The notes beneath the pieces are model-generated. The model searched no databases, was not told the DNA's origin, and worked only from the letters and a program-made list of their open reading frames with translations. Shown here in pieces: positions 1-8,658 of a stretch of DNA of 64,000 nt. Every line of letters starts with the position of its first letter. The first letter of the stretch is position 1. The DNA lies in NCBI GenBank assembly GCA_020059465.1, contig JAGVBZ010000008.1:124001-188000 (forward strand), in the 5' to 3' direction. This DNA comes from Brevinematales bacterium (GTDB lineage: Bacteria; Spirochaetota; Brevinematia; Brevinematales; GWF1-51-8). Position numbers and translations under genes: made by a program.

Positions 1-56
1 TCGGTATTCCTTTCCCCGCCTCCGTCAATCAATTCCCTCGCTTCATTACACAGCAT
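1..56 (-). CDS. Start of probable anti-sigma factor (partial)
   Basis: The first 18 codons of a gene that runs off the left edge. The ATG at 56 lies inside the 3' end of the ECF sigma gene (11-nt overlap) and follows a GGAGGAG Shine-Dalgarno sequence inside that gene. The visible peptide begins MLCNEARELIDGGGERN. A Cys at residue 3 followed by a helix is how many zf-HC2 anti-sigma factors begin. An anti-sigma gene directly after an ECF gene is the usual arrangement. Only 18 residues are visible, so the identity rests mostly on context. Confidence 0.45.
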   Translation of the reverse strand, partial: MLCNEARELIDGGGERNT

Positions 57-558
57 CCTGCTCCTCCAGTCTTTTCGCGAGCTTTAGCTTACCCCGCCTG
101 TAGAACGATTTCACAGTAGGAAGCTTTTGCCCTAAAATCCCGGCAACCTCTTCAAGCTTCTTCCCGTCTATATCCTTCATGATGATAACGTTCCGCTCTT
201 CTTCCCGGAGCGCTAAAAGCTCCTTTTCTAATATCCGGTTCTCCTCGCCGATATAAAACGTTTCCTCCGTTTCCCGGCGCGACCCGGCATCCTCAGCCCG
301 GTCGAGGCTCATCCATCCCAGAAACTTATCCCGTACTAAACGGGTTTTCGCAAGATTGATGCCTGTCCTGACCAGATACCCGATCGGGTTCTCCATTCCC
401 CGCACACGTTCCCAATGACCGTATACTTTCATAAACGCTTCGGATGCAATATCCTCGGCGGTACCGTTGGAACGGACATACCCGCGTACAACCCGGTACA
501 GCGATGCCTGATTTTTTTTAAAAAATTCCGTAAATTCGCGTTCCAACTCTTGGTTCAT
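46..558 (-). CDS. ECF-type sigma-70 family RNA polymerase sigma factor
   Basis: 170 residues, the usual size of an ECF sigma factor. Region 2 spans roughly residues 10-75 (core-binding and -10 recognition helix with the AEDIASEAFMKVY stretch). Region 4 spans roughly 110-160 and has a helix-turn-helix of the form LEEVAGILGQKLPTVKSFYR. It should direct RNA polymerase to a small stress or envelope regulon. It is followed, with overlap, by the start of a probable anti-sigma gene, so the pair is likely co-transcribed and translationally coupled. The target promoters cannot be told from this window. Confidence 0.9.
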   Translation of the reverse strand: MNQELEREFTEFFKKNQASLYRVVRGYVRSNGTAEDIASEAFMKVYGHWERVRGMENPIGYLVRTGINLAKTRLVRDKFLGWMSLDRAEDAGSRRETEETFYIGEENRILEKELLALREEERNVIIMKDIDGKKLEEVAGILGQKLPTVKSFYRRGKLKLAKRLEEQDAV

Positions 559-696
559 CCTTCACTCCGCGTCTATTAATATGACTACCGAACCCCGAAA
601 AAGGATGCACTTTTTGAAAAAATACACCTATGCCTATTCTAAAATTCCAAAGTGCCGATATAAACAATAGCAAATGGTTTCATAAAAGGCAAGAAG

Positions 697-1671
697 ATGA
701 TTCGATTAATAGACGCGAAATCATGGGATGTTCGCGGATTGCCGTCCGAAAGAATCGTGAACGTCAGGGTAATAGAACAAAACGGCGAGCGGGCGATTAC
801 GGATATCAACGGGATGCGGGTGGAGGCAAAAATAGAGGGACAGATACCTCAAAGCTTCCTCGCGTTCGTGGAGCGCACTCCCGATGGAATGAGGCTCCGC
901 GTATTGAGCGGCATCAAGGACAGCCCCTTATTTTCTCATATCGCGCGGGACAAACTGCTGGATAATCTCAGGATTTTCCTGCTCCAGAACGGGTTCCCGT
1001 TGGAGGAACGCCACCTCAATACCGCGCTGCTGCTTACCGAACGGGGCATCCGTTTATCGAGGGATAACTTCAAACTGCTGCTGACGGCGGAAGCACGCTA
1101 CGGCGGTAAGTTCGCCGAGATAGTCGCGGGTATGATGGGTAAAGGGATTGCAGCGGATGAAGATTTCCCGGATTTCCTTTTCCGGCTCCGGGATATATGG
1201 AGAGGGATTCTCGATGCGGATTTACCCGGGGCGGATCAGGAGATAGCGAAGGATACCGCGGATAAGCTCAAAGCCTTTTTCAGCGCGGTGTACGGCGAAC
1301 GTTATGACGCAAAATTGATGAAGCAGGGCGAAAGGAATTTATTAGTTCAATCGCGGATAAGGGTAAAAAACGATGTCCGCAGGTATATTTTCGATATTTC
1401 GGACAGCGAGACCGGAAGCCTGACAGTCGCCGCCGAAAGCGGACATGAGGGATACCGGATAACGGTCTATATCAATCGGGAGCTTTACAGCCGGATAGGC
1501 GGTAGGCTCGATGTAAGCGGAACAGAGTTTTATGATTCTCTGCGGAAGAAACTCCCCTTGTTCGGGTTCTCGTTATTCTTCCGGGAGACAAGCGACGAGT
1601 TTCTGTTTTACAGAGCGGACGAGGAAGAAGGAAACACGCCCCGTTTGCCGGATTTGGATATTTTTGTTTAA
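697..1671 (+). CDS. FliK/YlqG-like protein of flagellar-type cluster
   Basis: 324 residues, no signal peptide or membrane segment. I do not recognise a strong catalytic motif. The C-terminal third (about 230-310), with a strand-rich region ending in a KKLPLFGFSLFF stretch, resembles the C-terminal domain of flagellar hook-length control proteins. Position supports this: a FliK-like gene directly before an FlhB C-terminal-like gene is the ylqG-ylqH pattern of Firmicutes, often followed by yraN as here. It heads a five-gene operon ending at the terminator near 3730. The ribosome binding site (AAGAAG) is weak. Function in hook-length or export control is inference. Confidence 0.55.
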   Translation: MIRLIDAKSWDVRGLPSERIVNVRVIEQNGERAITDINGMRVEAKIEGQIPQSFLAFVERTPDGMRLRVLSGIKDSPLFSHIARDKLLDNLRIFLLQNGFPLEERHLNTALLLTERGIRLSRDNFKLLLTAEARYGGKFAEIVAGMMGKGIAADEDFPDFLFRLRDIWRGILDADLPGADQEIAKDTADKLKAFFSAVYGERYDAKLMKQGERNLLVQSRIRVKNDVRRYIFDISDSETGSLTVAAESGHEGYRITVYINRELYSRIGGRLDVSGTEFYDSLRKKLPLFGFSLFFRETSDEFLFYRADEEEGNTPRLPDLDIFV

Positions 1672-1686
1672 TCTCAGGAGGAGAAA

Positions 1687-1947
1687 ATGAGTACAAAAGC
1701 CGCGGCATTAAAATATGAACATGTAACGGACAACGCACCCCGGCTTCTCGCACGGGGAATCGGCGCGGTCGGGGATTATATTGTCACACTTGCTAAAAAA
1801 AGCAATATCCCGGTATACCGCAACGAAAAACTTGCCGAATCGCTCGTGCGCCTGAAGGATAACGAAGAGATACCTATGGAGCTATACACAATAGTTGCGG
1901 AAATTTTCGCTTTCGTATATTCTTTAAAGAGCAGTATTGCCGGGTAA
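1687..1947 (+). CDS. FlhB C-terminal domain-like export switch protein
   Basis: 86 residues, equivalent to only the cytoplasmic C-terminal domain of FlhB/YscU without the membrane domain. The pattern APRLLARGIGAVGDYIVTLA, then SNIPVYRNEKLAESL, IPMELY and VAEIFAFVYSL follows the FlhB-C consensus closely. The autocleavage NPTH motif is absent, as in the stand-alone FhlB/YlqH family, which can partly substitute for FlhB-C. A strong AGGAGG site precedes the ATG. It lies 15 nt after the FliK-like gene and 30 nt before the HD-GYP gene. Confidence 0.85.
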   Translation: MSTKAAALKYEHVTDNAPRLLARGIGAVGDYIVTLAKKSNIPVYRNEKLAESLVRLKDNEEIPMELYTIVAEIFAFVYSLKSSIAG

Positions 1948-1977
1948 GACGAATTAAAAATTCCGAGGAGCGCAGAA

Positions 1978-3141
1978 ATGCCGATGAAGAAAATCCCTCT
2001 CGAGCAATTGAAGGCGGGGATGAAATTTACAAAATCTCTCTTCGATAAGAACCTGAATATCGTTCTTGCGGCGGGGAAGGCGCTTGACGATATTTCGATC
2101 AAGAACCTCAAGCTTCGTCAACTGGATTTTGTGGAAACCGCCGGCGAACTGGTCGATGAGACTACAATAAACCAATCCGCCGCAGTAAAAGAAGCCGCCG
2201 ATAAAAAGAAAATCAAAGTCGATAAGGATACGGCGCGGTATCTCGAAATATATAAAGAATCGGTAACCTCCATCAACGCACTGTACGGCCGGTACCGTTC
2301 GCGTCAGGGCTTCAATGTCGATGAAGTTCAGAAGCTCGCTAATAAACTTGTCAATACCGTGATGATGGAAAAAAACCCCAACGTCTTTATCAATCTGGTC
2401 AATATCACCGGGCGCGGCGAATACCTGTTCCATCATATCGTGAATGTTACGCTGCTGGCCATCCTCCTCGGACAGAGAATCGGTTACTCGATGGTCAAGC
2501 TGGTCAGCCTGGCGATGGCGGGATTATTATACGATATCGGAATGACGAAAATCCCCGCTTACATTGTCGAGAAAGAGGCGAAACTTTCACCCGAGGAGCG
2601 GAACCAGATCAACACCCATCCGATACACAGTTACCAGACCATATCGCGCGAGTTCAATCTCCCGATCGAAATTGCGCGCGTGGGACTGGAACACCATGAG
2701 AAATGGGACGGCACAGGATACCCGCGCAAGATCAAGGGCAACGAGATTTCCGAGATGAGCAGGATGCTGTCGATTGTCGACACTTACGAAGCATTAATAA
2801 AGAGTCGTGTATATAGGGAAAAGAACGAATCGTACGACGCCATGAAGCTGGTGGTAAGCGAAGGCTCGAAGCGGTTCGATCCGGATTTACTGAAGGTGTT
2901 CCTGAACATGATGTCCATTTACCCGGTCGGCGGTTTTGTTCGCCTGAACAACAACGCGATCGCCAAGGTGGTATCGGCCGACGCGGTATCGCCGTTCCGC
3001 CCGACTGTAAAGGTAGTGTACGACGAGTTCGGGGACAAGATCGAGGACGGCGAGGTAATCCGCCTATCCAAGGAGAAGGATATTTACATAGTCGGCGCGG
3101 TGAAAACTTCACAGCTGAACGACGGTGAAGAGCGGCAATAA
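1978..3141 (+). CDS. HD-GYP domain protein with altered HD motif
   Basis: 387 residues. The N-terminal 50 residues resemble the DUF3391-type domain that often precedes HD-GYP. The HD-GYP domain spans about 145-320. Visible elements are His152/153, HP at 214-215, HHEKWDGTGYP at 239-249 and Asp268 (IVDTYEAL). HD-GYP proteins normally hydrolyse cyclic di-GMP with a bi- or trinuclear metal site. Here the metal-binding HD pair reads Tyr185-Asp186, and the usual Gly after HP is Ser, so activity may be reduced or lost. A c-di-GMP sensor role linked to the adjacent flagellar-like genes is inference. It overlaps yraN by 17 nt. Confidence 0.88.
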   Translation: MPMKKIPLEQLKAGMKFTKSLFDKNLNIVLAAGKALDDISIKNLKLRQLDFVETAGELVDETTINQSAAVKEAADKKKIKVDKDTARYLEIYKESVTSINALYGRYRSRQGFNVDEVQKLANKLVNTVMMEKNPNVFINLVNITGRGEYLFHHIVNVTLLAILLGQRIGYSMVKLVSLAMAGLLYDIGMTKIPAYIVEKEAKLSPEERNQINTHPIHSYQTISREFNLPIEIARVGLEHHEKWDGTGYPRKIKGNEISEMSRMLSIVDTYEALIKSRVYREKNESYDAMKLVVSEGSKRFDPDLLKVFLNMMSIYPVGGFVRLNNNAIAKVVSADAVSPFRPTVKVVYDEFGDKIEDGEVIRLSKEKDIYIVGAVKTSQLNDGEERQ

Positions 3142-3481
3142 GGGTTTCGGGAAACACGGGGAAGACTTAGCCAAATTACACTTAGAGGGGTTGGGCTATC
3201 GTTTTATCGCCGGGAACTACCGGAACAGATATGGGGAAATCGACCTGATTTTTCTCGACGCGGACGTACTGGTCTTAGTCGAGGTCAAGATACGCCGGAA
3301 AGAAGAGGCGGTCTCGCTTGAGGAAACGATTTCCTTATCGAAAATTAAAAAAATCCTGAAATGTGCCGAAATATTTATTGAGGGCAGCGTGGTCGAGTTC
3401 AAGGAAATGAGGATCGATGCGGTACTGATTTTAGAGGGCAGTGGCGCGCAGCGAATAGACCATTATAAGGATATCTACTAA
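3125..3481 (+). CDS. yraN: YraN family (UPF0102) endonuclease-like protein
   Basis: 118 residues, typical for the family, starting at GTG inside the HD-GYP gene. The conserved order is present: GKHGEDLA (Glu13), then NYRNRYGEIDLI (Glu38, Asp40), then LVEVKIRR (Glu53, Lys55). This E...D...ExK arrangement is the restriction-endonuclease-like nuclease core; the cellular role of the family is unsettled. Its stop codon overlaps the start of the next gene (TAATG), so the two are translationally coupled. Confidence 0.9.
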   Translation: MKSGNKGFGKHGEDLAKLHLEGLGYRFIAGNYRNRYGEIDLIFLDADVLVLVEVKIRRKEEAVSLEETISLSKIKKILKCAEIFIEGSVVEFKEMRIDAVLILEGSGAQRIDHYKDIY

Positions 3482-3705
3482 TGGAAACAAACATGCCCGA
3501 TTCGGCCACCCAGAGACTGAGGAAGAAGCGGAACTTTCACCGCATCATTGTGAAAACGAATTCCAGTTCGCTTTCCAAGGAACGGATGGATGTCCTGCGA
3601 AAGAAAATTTATGATCCCGCGTATATCAATCACGCGATCGAAAAGCTCGCCGATAATATCAGCAAAGCTATGCTGGAAGGGTATATCGATCAGAAGAATC
3701 TTTAA
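3481..3705 (+). CDS. FlgM-like small protein
   Basis: 74 residues. After a basic N-terminus it reads LSKERMDVLRKKIYDPAYINHAIEKLADNI in two short pieces separated by no gap. This matches the shape of the C-terminal sigma28-binding part of FlgM (RV..L...I..G.Y.....IA..L). FlgM binds and inhibits FliA until the hook is complete. The stop/start overlap with yraN and the FlhB-like, FliK-like and HD-GYP genes upstream support a flagellar link. The similarity is short, so this is a moderate call. Confidence 0.55.
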   Translation: METNMPDSATQRLRKKRNFHRIIVKTNSSSLSKERMDVLRKKIYDPAYINHAIEKLADNISKAMLEGYIDQKNL

Positions 3706-3727
3706 CCTAAAAGCGGGGTGTGTGAAA

Positions 3728-3770
3728 TAGGGGCTGTCTCTTTTATCGGGAGACGGCCCCTATTATTATT
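3728..3770 (+). terminator. Rho-independent terminator of the FlhB-like operon
   Basis: An 11-bp GC-rich stem (GGGGCTGTCTC paired with GAGACGGCCCC, one G-T pair) with a loop of about 9 nt, followed by TATTATTATTT. It closes the five-gene plus-strand operon. Confidence 0.8.
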
Positions 3771-3872
3771 TAATAGATCGTAGGAACCGCAGGCTTCGGC
3801 ATCCTGCCTTCGCCCCTCCTTGGGTGTCACAGTGACAACAATCATCTCCCTATCCCTCCGATTATTCGAAGG

Positions 3873-4577
3873 CTACCATAGTTTCCCGACATTCGTCACC
3901 GCAGTCCAGCCCTCTTTCCCGTCGATAGTCGTGATATATAAATATCCTTCCAGCTCTTTTTCGATTTTGCACTCGATCCCCGGCGTCAGGTCCTTTTTTT
4001 CCACTGCGGTGTTGTCGGGGCGGTCGGAAATCACCCCTCCGTAGACCACCACCCCCGATGTATTGTCGAACGTATTCTCATAACGGAGCCATAGTCCTGC
4101 TATATAGATAATCCCGACTGCGATTGAGATAATCGACGCCACCCTCACCCAACGTTTGTCGAGATGTCCGGCGATACCGCTCAGGATCAGGCTCAGGACG
4201 ACGCTTCCGAGGATAAACATTGCCATCCCGAATATCAGCATACCGGTGAAATCGAATACGGTGAACGGGAAAAGCAGGACTTTTTCGAGCGGACTGGCCT
4301 CGAAAAAGAATCCGGGTATCCCGATGGTCTCGCGGGCGGCGGTTAACACCTCCATGATACTCTGGTCGTAGGGATTGAGGAGATGGGCGCGTTTGAGGTT
4401 GAGTATCGCGCGCCCGATATCGCTGCGGTTCAGGTATTCGATGCCCAGATTGTAGTAAATATACTCGTTTCTTGTTTTCGACGCGGCCGCTTCGAGTTCC
4501 GCGATAGAGTTTGTCTGCGGATAGAAAAGCCCCGCTGTCAGGAAAAGTGTTAATACTATCAAGGGTAATCGGGACAT
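3873..4577 (-). CDS. TPR and SH3-like membrane protein (BatE-like)
   Basis: 234 residues. A signal peptide-like N-terminus (about 1-21) precedes a tetratricopeptide segment (about 30-75: YNLGIEYLNRSDIGRAILNLKRA). Two transmembrane helices lie around 105-135 and 145-165. The C-terminal 60 residues look like a bacterial SH3 domain ending in GKEGWTAVTNVGKLW. TPR, two TMs and SH3 is the layout of BatE of the Bat aerotolerance operons, but no batA-D genes are nearby, so only the architecture is certain. The start overlaps the stop of the MBL gene (TGATG). Confidence 0.6.
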   Translation of the reverse strand: MSRLPLIVLTLFLTAGLFYPQTNSIAELEAAASKTRNEYIYYNLGIEYLNRSDIGRAILNLKRAHLLNPYDQSIMEVLTAARETIGIPGFFFEASPLEKVLLFPFTVFDFTGMLIFGMAMFILGSVVLSLILSGIAGHLDKRWVRVASIISIAVGIIYIAGLWLRYENTFDNTSGVVVYGGVISDRPDNTAVEKKDLTPGIECKIEKELEGYLYITTIDGKEGWTAVTNVGKLW

Positions 4578-5317
4578 CAGTCGTTTCCTTCAATACGTTT
4601 ATTTTTCAGCTCTTCCAGCATCTGAGATTTCAAGCCTTCAAATTTCGCACGGGAGGAACGGATACCGATGGTGATCGCCTCTTCCGGTTTTTCGCATATC
4701 GTACCGTGCCCGGGGAATAGTTTTTTCATCTTCAGCGTATTGATTCTCTCGAGCGAATTGATATAGTCTCCCCAGCTCCCGGAATCGGATATCTTTGAAA
4801 CCACGCCTTTATCGAAAATAGTATCCCCGGTGAACATGAAGTGTTTGAACGGTTCGTAGATACAGATACATCCCGACGTATGGCCGGGTGTATGGAAGAT
4901 TTTCAGCTTGCAGCTCCCGATGTCGAACAGCAGCCGGTCTTCCATCCAGATGTGGGACTTTACCTTGAGTATCTCCTCACCGTGTATGGCCGAATGCATG
5001 ACATACTCGTCCTGAAGCTCGATCTTTGTGGCGGCGAAACGGTGGGCGGCGAGGAACGCGGTCTCGTGGAAAAAGATGTTTCCCCCCACATGGTCGAAAT
5101 GCTCGTGGGTATTGATAACCAGATGGATATCGCTGACCTTCAGCCCGACCTTGGTAAGCCCTTCCACTACGCGGGGAAAGTTGCCTTTTATCCCGGTATC
5201 AATCAGTACATTTTTGTTCGTGCCCTTCAGCACATATACATGACAACTCGGTTTTTTTCCATAGATGATATAGATATTATCCTCTACTTCTTCAATCAAT
5301 AAATCATTCTGCGGCAT
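4577..5317 (-). CDS. MBL-fold metallohydrolase
   Basis: 246 residues, one metallo-beta-lactamase domain. The metal ligands are visible as THEHFDH at 70-76, HTPGHTSG near 138, FTGDTIFD, and PGHG near 200. The fold binds two zinc or iron ions and commonly hydrolyses thioesters or phosphodiesters; glyoxalase II-like and quorum-quenching enzymes share it, and the substrate cannot be told here. It overlaps the DUF115 gene upstream by 14 nt and the TPR gene downstream by 1 nt, so all three form one operon. Confidence 0.88.
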   Translation of the reverse strand: MPQNDLLIEEVEDNIYIIYGKKPSCHVYVLKGTNKNVLIDTGIKGNFPRVVEGLTKVGLKVSDIHLVINTHEHFDHVGGNIFFHETAFLAAHRFAATKIELQDEYVMHSAIHGEEILKVKSHIWMEDRLLFDIGSCKLKIFHTPGHTSGCICIYEPFKHFMFTGDTIFDKGVVSKISDSGSWGDYINSLERINTLKMKKLFPGHGTICEKPEEAITIGIRSSRAKFEGLKSQMLEELKNKRIEGND

Positions 5318-6998
5318 GAAAAATACCTTCGAGATTTTTTATCAGTCTATACATTTTTCTTTCCAGATGAAACTTCTCAAAATTTCCGTATCGCTCGAGA
5401 ATTACTTTTTCTCTCATTAAATAACGGTTTAAGAAGCCGAAATCTGAAGTCCGTATCTTTTCAAACACGTTTTCATCGTATGCGAGTCCCGATACGAACT
5501 CCCGGAATCGATCCAGTCCCTTCAATATTCTACCAATACTTTCCCCGTCTATCAAGCTTAAACTTGTCAGAAACGACTCTTTTTTTATTTTCCCGCCATC
5601 TGTCAGGAGTTTTATCAACTCGCCGTTCTCTATCCCCTGAAACTGGTCGATAATTACCCCGTTCGCAGTCGCGTTTATCAACGGGAGATCAGGGTAATTC
5701 TTCAGTACCGACTTCGCGGACTCCTCAAACCATCCCCTGTAGTTATTCAGGAGAAAATCCGTGTAGACCTTGCCGTGAGAGCCCGGCGCGAGAAACACCT
5801 CGCGGTTTTTCATCACTTTCAGAAATGTACTCATGATCGGGACAAGCCGGTTGTTCATCCTGCCGATTCGGTAAAAATGCGGGGTCGACGAACAGTGGGA
5901 TGCGTAATAAGAGTATGCGAGATCCTGTCCGGTAATGATGATCGGAGACCCTCCCGCGAGAAACGCGAAGTGGAACGCCGAGGTCGCCACCGATCCGCCG
6001 GTCTCGATATCCCCGAACGATATACCGCTGATGTTTTCCATCCAGTGCGACAGTTCGTTTTTCTGAAGGAACGGTTTCCCGTCGGGATCGTAGTCCAGAT
6101 GCGCCGTGTTTGCCGCAATCAGCCTGCCGGGAAAAAACTCGGGCAGCGCGGAATTCGCCACAAGGTCATAGACCAGCCCGATCCGCTCCATATAGTCGCG
6201 GGGAATCATGAGGAAATCCCCCAGATTGTGCACCTGCGAGTCCAGGGTATAGACCAAATCGGGAACGATTCCCGCCTCGTACAATACAAGGAGCGCGGTG
6301 TCGACAGCGATCATGAAAACATAGTCGCGGATCACCCGCAGCATCGGAACCGATTCCTTCAGCGACGGTCCTGCCGATACGATCACAATCGGCGCGCCGA
6401 TCCGCCTTGCGGTCAACTCCCCCACCCGCGCGGATTTTCCCAGATGATTCACATTGCGGAGTATATTGATGAACCAGTTTTCCTCGAATTTCAGGCGGGT
6501 CGCGAAATCTCCCAGCCGGACTTTCAGCAAACGTTCGATCCGGGATTCGAACTGTTCGTACAGTTCTTTCCGGTATCCCCCCCTAAGCACCAGGGTCTTG
6601 ATATGCCGGAACTGTTCGATCTGGAGCGCGGTAAAATAGCTGTCGAGCTTTTCGATCGGATCGTCGGGAGTGATAATTCCGGGGATAAAACCGAACTCAT
6701 AGATTTTCTCGAATATTTCGTATATTTCCCGATCCTGTTCGATAATGATGATATTCTTAAAACCGCTCTGTTCAAGAAGCTCGATATGATACCCCAATCC
6801 TGAGCCGATAACTATCACGAGAGTACGTTCCTTTTCGAGAGGAAGGATATCCTCGATCAGCCTGACGGCCTCCTTTTCCGGGGAGTATCTGCTGTGGACT
6901 GACTGCCCGCCGATTTCCAGCGTATATCCGCCGTCACGGGTATGGACTATAGCCTGATTGCGGCGGGAGAGCATTTCGAGTTTTATCCGGTTTATCAT
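5304..6998 (-). CDS. DUF115 / Maf-type motility accessory protein
   Basis: 564 residues. The central DUF115 domain (about 190-420) contains APIVIVSAGPSLKESV, then FMIAVDTALLVLYEAGIVPDLVYTLD and a GGSVATSAFHFAFLAG stretch. This is the family of Campylobacter/Helicobacter Maf proteins, which take part in glycosylating flagellin with nonulosonic acids, and of archaeal MptE. An N-terminal Rossmann-like segment (TLVIVIGSGLGYHIELL, about 60-76) is also typical. With the flagellar-like operon nearby, a role in surface or flagellin modification is plausible. It heads a three-gene operon. Confidence 0.85.
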   Translation of the reverse strand: MINRIKLEMLSRRNQAIVHTRDGGYTLEIGGQSVHSRYSPEKEAVRLIEDILPLEKERTLVIVIGSGLGYHIELLEQSGFKNIIIIEQDREIYEIFEKIYEFGFIPGIITPDDPIEKLDSYFTALQIEQFRHIKTLVLRGGYRKELYEQFESRIERLLKVRLGDFATRLKFEENWFINILRNVNHLGKSARVGELTARRIGAPIVIVSAGPSLKESVPMLRVIRDYVFMIAVDTALLVLYEAGIVPDLVYTLDSQVHNLGDFLMIPRDYMERIGLVYDLVANSALPEFFPGRLIAANTAHLDYDPDGKPFLQKNELSHWMENISGISFGDIETGGSVATSAFHFAFLAGGSPIIITGQDLAYSYYASHCSSTPHFYRIGRMNNRLVPIMSTFLKVMKNREVFLAPGSHGKVYTDFLLNNYRGWFEESAKSVLKNYPDLPLINATANGVIIDQFQGIENGELIKLLTDGGKIKKESFLTSLSLIDGESIGRILKGLDRFREFVSGLAYDENVFEKIRTSDFGFLNRYLMREKVILERYGNFEKFHLERKMYRLIKNLEGIFHAAE

Positions 6999-7007
6999 CG
7001 CCGGCCC

Positions 7008-7556
7008 CTAAAGATCTAACAGGAGAACAAAGTACACGCTCAGCCTCGCGGCGAGGAATCCGAGCACACCCCCGGCGAACACGTCGGACGGATAATGCAT
7101 TCCAAGATAGATACGCGAGAACGCTATCAGCGAAGCGATCGCAAGCATGGGGATGAACATGATGGGATAAAAATATAGAAAGACGAACGCCACCGCGAAC
7201 GCCGCCGCGGTATGCCCCGACGGGAACGAGAAACGGTCGGGGGGTATGGCAAGATTGGTGATGTCGTTATGCCGGATAAAGGGCCGCTCGCGCGTAAAAA
7301 GACGTTTCAGCACCATATGCAGCGCAAGCTGTAATAAAGACGCGAAACAGAGCGCCAGCCCTGCGCTGATATTCACAAGAAGAAACGAGATATCCAGAAG
7401 GAACCACAGCCATCCGTCTCCGACACGGGTCATGAATCTCATGAAGGCGGTCAGCTTGTTTCTGCGGATACGGAAAATAAAAAGCATAATATACTTTTCC
7501 GTCTGCTTCCAATCCCGCTTCTTTTTAACGACCGCTTTTTTTTCTTTCTTTTTCAA
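7008..7556 (-). CDS. PAP2 family phosphatase
   Basis: 182 residues with several transmembrane helices. The three PAP2 signature blocks are present: KRLFTRERP (motif 1), FPSGHTAAA (motif 2, catalytic His) and SRIYLGMHYPSD (motif 3). Such enzymes dephosphorylate lipid phosphates such as undecaprenyl pyrophosphate or phosphatidylglycerol phosphate on the outer face of the membrane. The start is a TTG six nt after GGAGCG; the first 18 residues are highly basic. It ends 9 nt before the DUF115 gene, so it may be the first gene of that operon. Confidence 0.9.
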   Translation of the reverse strand: MKKKEKKAVVKKKRDWKQTEKYIMLFIFRIRRNKLTAFMRFMTRVGDGWLWFLLDISFLLVNISAGLALCFASLLQLALHMVLKRLFTRERPFIRHNDITNLAIPPDRFSFPSGHTAAAFAVAFVFLYFYPIMFIPMLAIASLIAFSRIYLGMHYPSDVFAGGVLGFLAARLSVYFVLLLDL

Positions 7557-7578
7557 AACCCGCTCCGCTGGTACATTA

Positions 7579-8658
7579 CTATTCCGACATGGCCGTAGTC
7601 GAGGAATACCCCCCTATTCCGAGACTGAACTGCGCGTATATTGTCCACTGACTGTCAAAGTTATACGAGACTTTATGCGAAGAATAGAGAAACCCCAGAG
7701 ACACTGCGAGCGGCATCGATACCCCGCCGAGCTTAAATTTCGACCGGAAGTCCACCGACACGTCGAGATACTCGTCTCCGTCGGTATCTCCCCTATCCGG
7801 GCCCTCGTTGAACATTATTCCGCCTACTTCCGCCTTGAGATAGACGTCCGTCCTGTTATACTGGTCGGGATTGATATAGATCGGGAAGAGCAGCTTCAGC
7901 GGGAAGAGAGACGCCATAGCGCCGGCGCCGTTCAAATTCGGCACAAACCACATATCGGTCAGGTACGCCTTAGCGATACTGAACCCGAACCCGATGCCCA
8001 GATGATAGACCGGCGAAAAGAAAACAACATTGAAATCCAGAAGCTCAGCCCCGGCAAGCACGGGATAATTCAGCATCAGATTCGCCCATGAGAACCAGAT
8101 CAGCGATGTGGGGGTGTTTTTCAGGACGGACGGGTCGATAGGTTCGGCTTTTTTCGGCGGCTCTTTTTTCTCCAGCTCCGCGAGATTCATTGAGGCCTCA
8201 GCCGCGGAGATGACCACTCTTGTCGCAATGTCCACCAGACGGGCGTTGATAAACACCTCGTCCTTTACCATCGAAATACTGCCGAGAAGGATATATCCCG
8301 CCCCGGTCATCTGCCCGACCTTGGCGGCGGTATCGCTGTCCACAATCCCGGCAAGCGCAAGCTTTTTCTCCTGTACGAGCTGATTCAGCTGCGCGTTCTC
8401 GACAACCTTGATGCCCTTATCGTGCAGTTTAGTGACCAGCATCTCGGATATGGTTTTCGCTATCCCCTTCAATTTTTCCGTCTTCTGCTCGGGAACCAGA
8501 TCCGCGACGGCGATAACCATAGTTTTCGAATCGATTTTCGAGGCGATCTTCCACGCGATATCGTCCACCGCTTTCTCGGTCTGATGTTTCACCGAGTACT
8601 GCGACCCGCAGGCCGCAACAAGAATAATAACCGACAGTACAATAAAAATCCGTTTCAT
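7579..8658 (-). CDS. Lipoprotein with CsgG/FlgO-like domain
   Basis: 359 residues from the ATG at 8658, which is preceded by GGAG; this start gives a clean lipoprotein signal (LVAAC, Cys17), so I prefer it to an upstream in-frame start at 8694. Residues about 30-150 look like the CsgG/FlgO N-terminal domain (MVIAVADLVPE, then ISEMLVTKL, VVENAQLNQLVQEKKLA, and AKVGQMTGAGYILLGSIS). The C-terminal half, strand-rich with aromatic residues, may be a small beta-barrel or surface domain. FlgO-type proteins sit in the outer membrane near flagella, but the family is broad. Confidence 0.75.
   Translation of the reverse strand: MKRIFIVLSVIILVAACGSQYSVKHQTEKAVDDIAWKIASKIDSKTMVIAVADLVPEQKTEKLKGIAKTISEMLVTKLHDKGIKVVENAQLNQLVQEKKLALAGIVDSDTAAKVGQMTGAGYILLGSISMVKDEVFINARLVDIATRVVISAAEASMNLAELEKKEPPKKAEPIDPSVLKNTPTSLIWFSWANLMLNYPVLAGAELLDFNVVFFSPVYHLGIGFGFSIAKAYLTDMWFVPNLNGAGAMASLFPLKLLFPIYINPDQYNRTDVYLKAEVGGIMFNEGPDRGDTDGDEYLDVSVDFRSKFKLGGVSMPLAVSLGFLYSSHKVSYNFDSQWTIYAQFSLGIGGYSSTTAMSE

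Noticed and set aside
5775-6803. A 342-codon plus-strand frame opposite the DUF115 gene
   Set aside because: Arg/His-rich translation with no domain, while the minus-strand frame carries the DUF115 signature.
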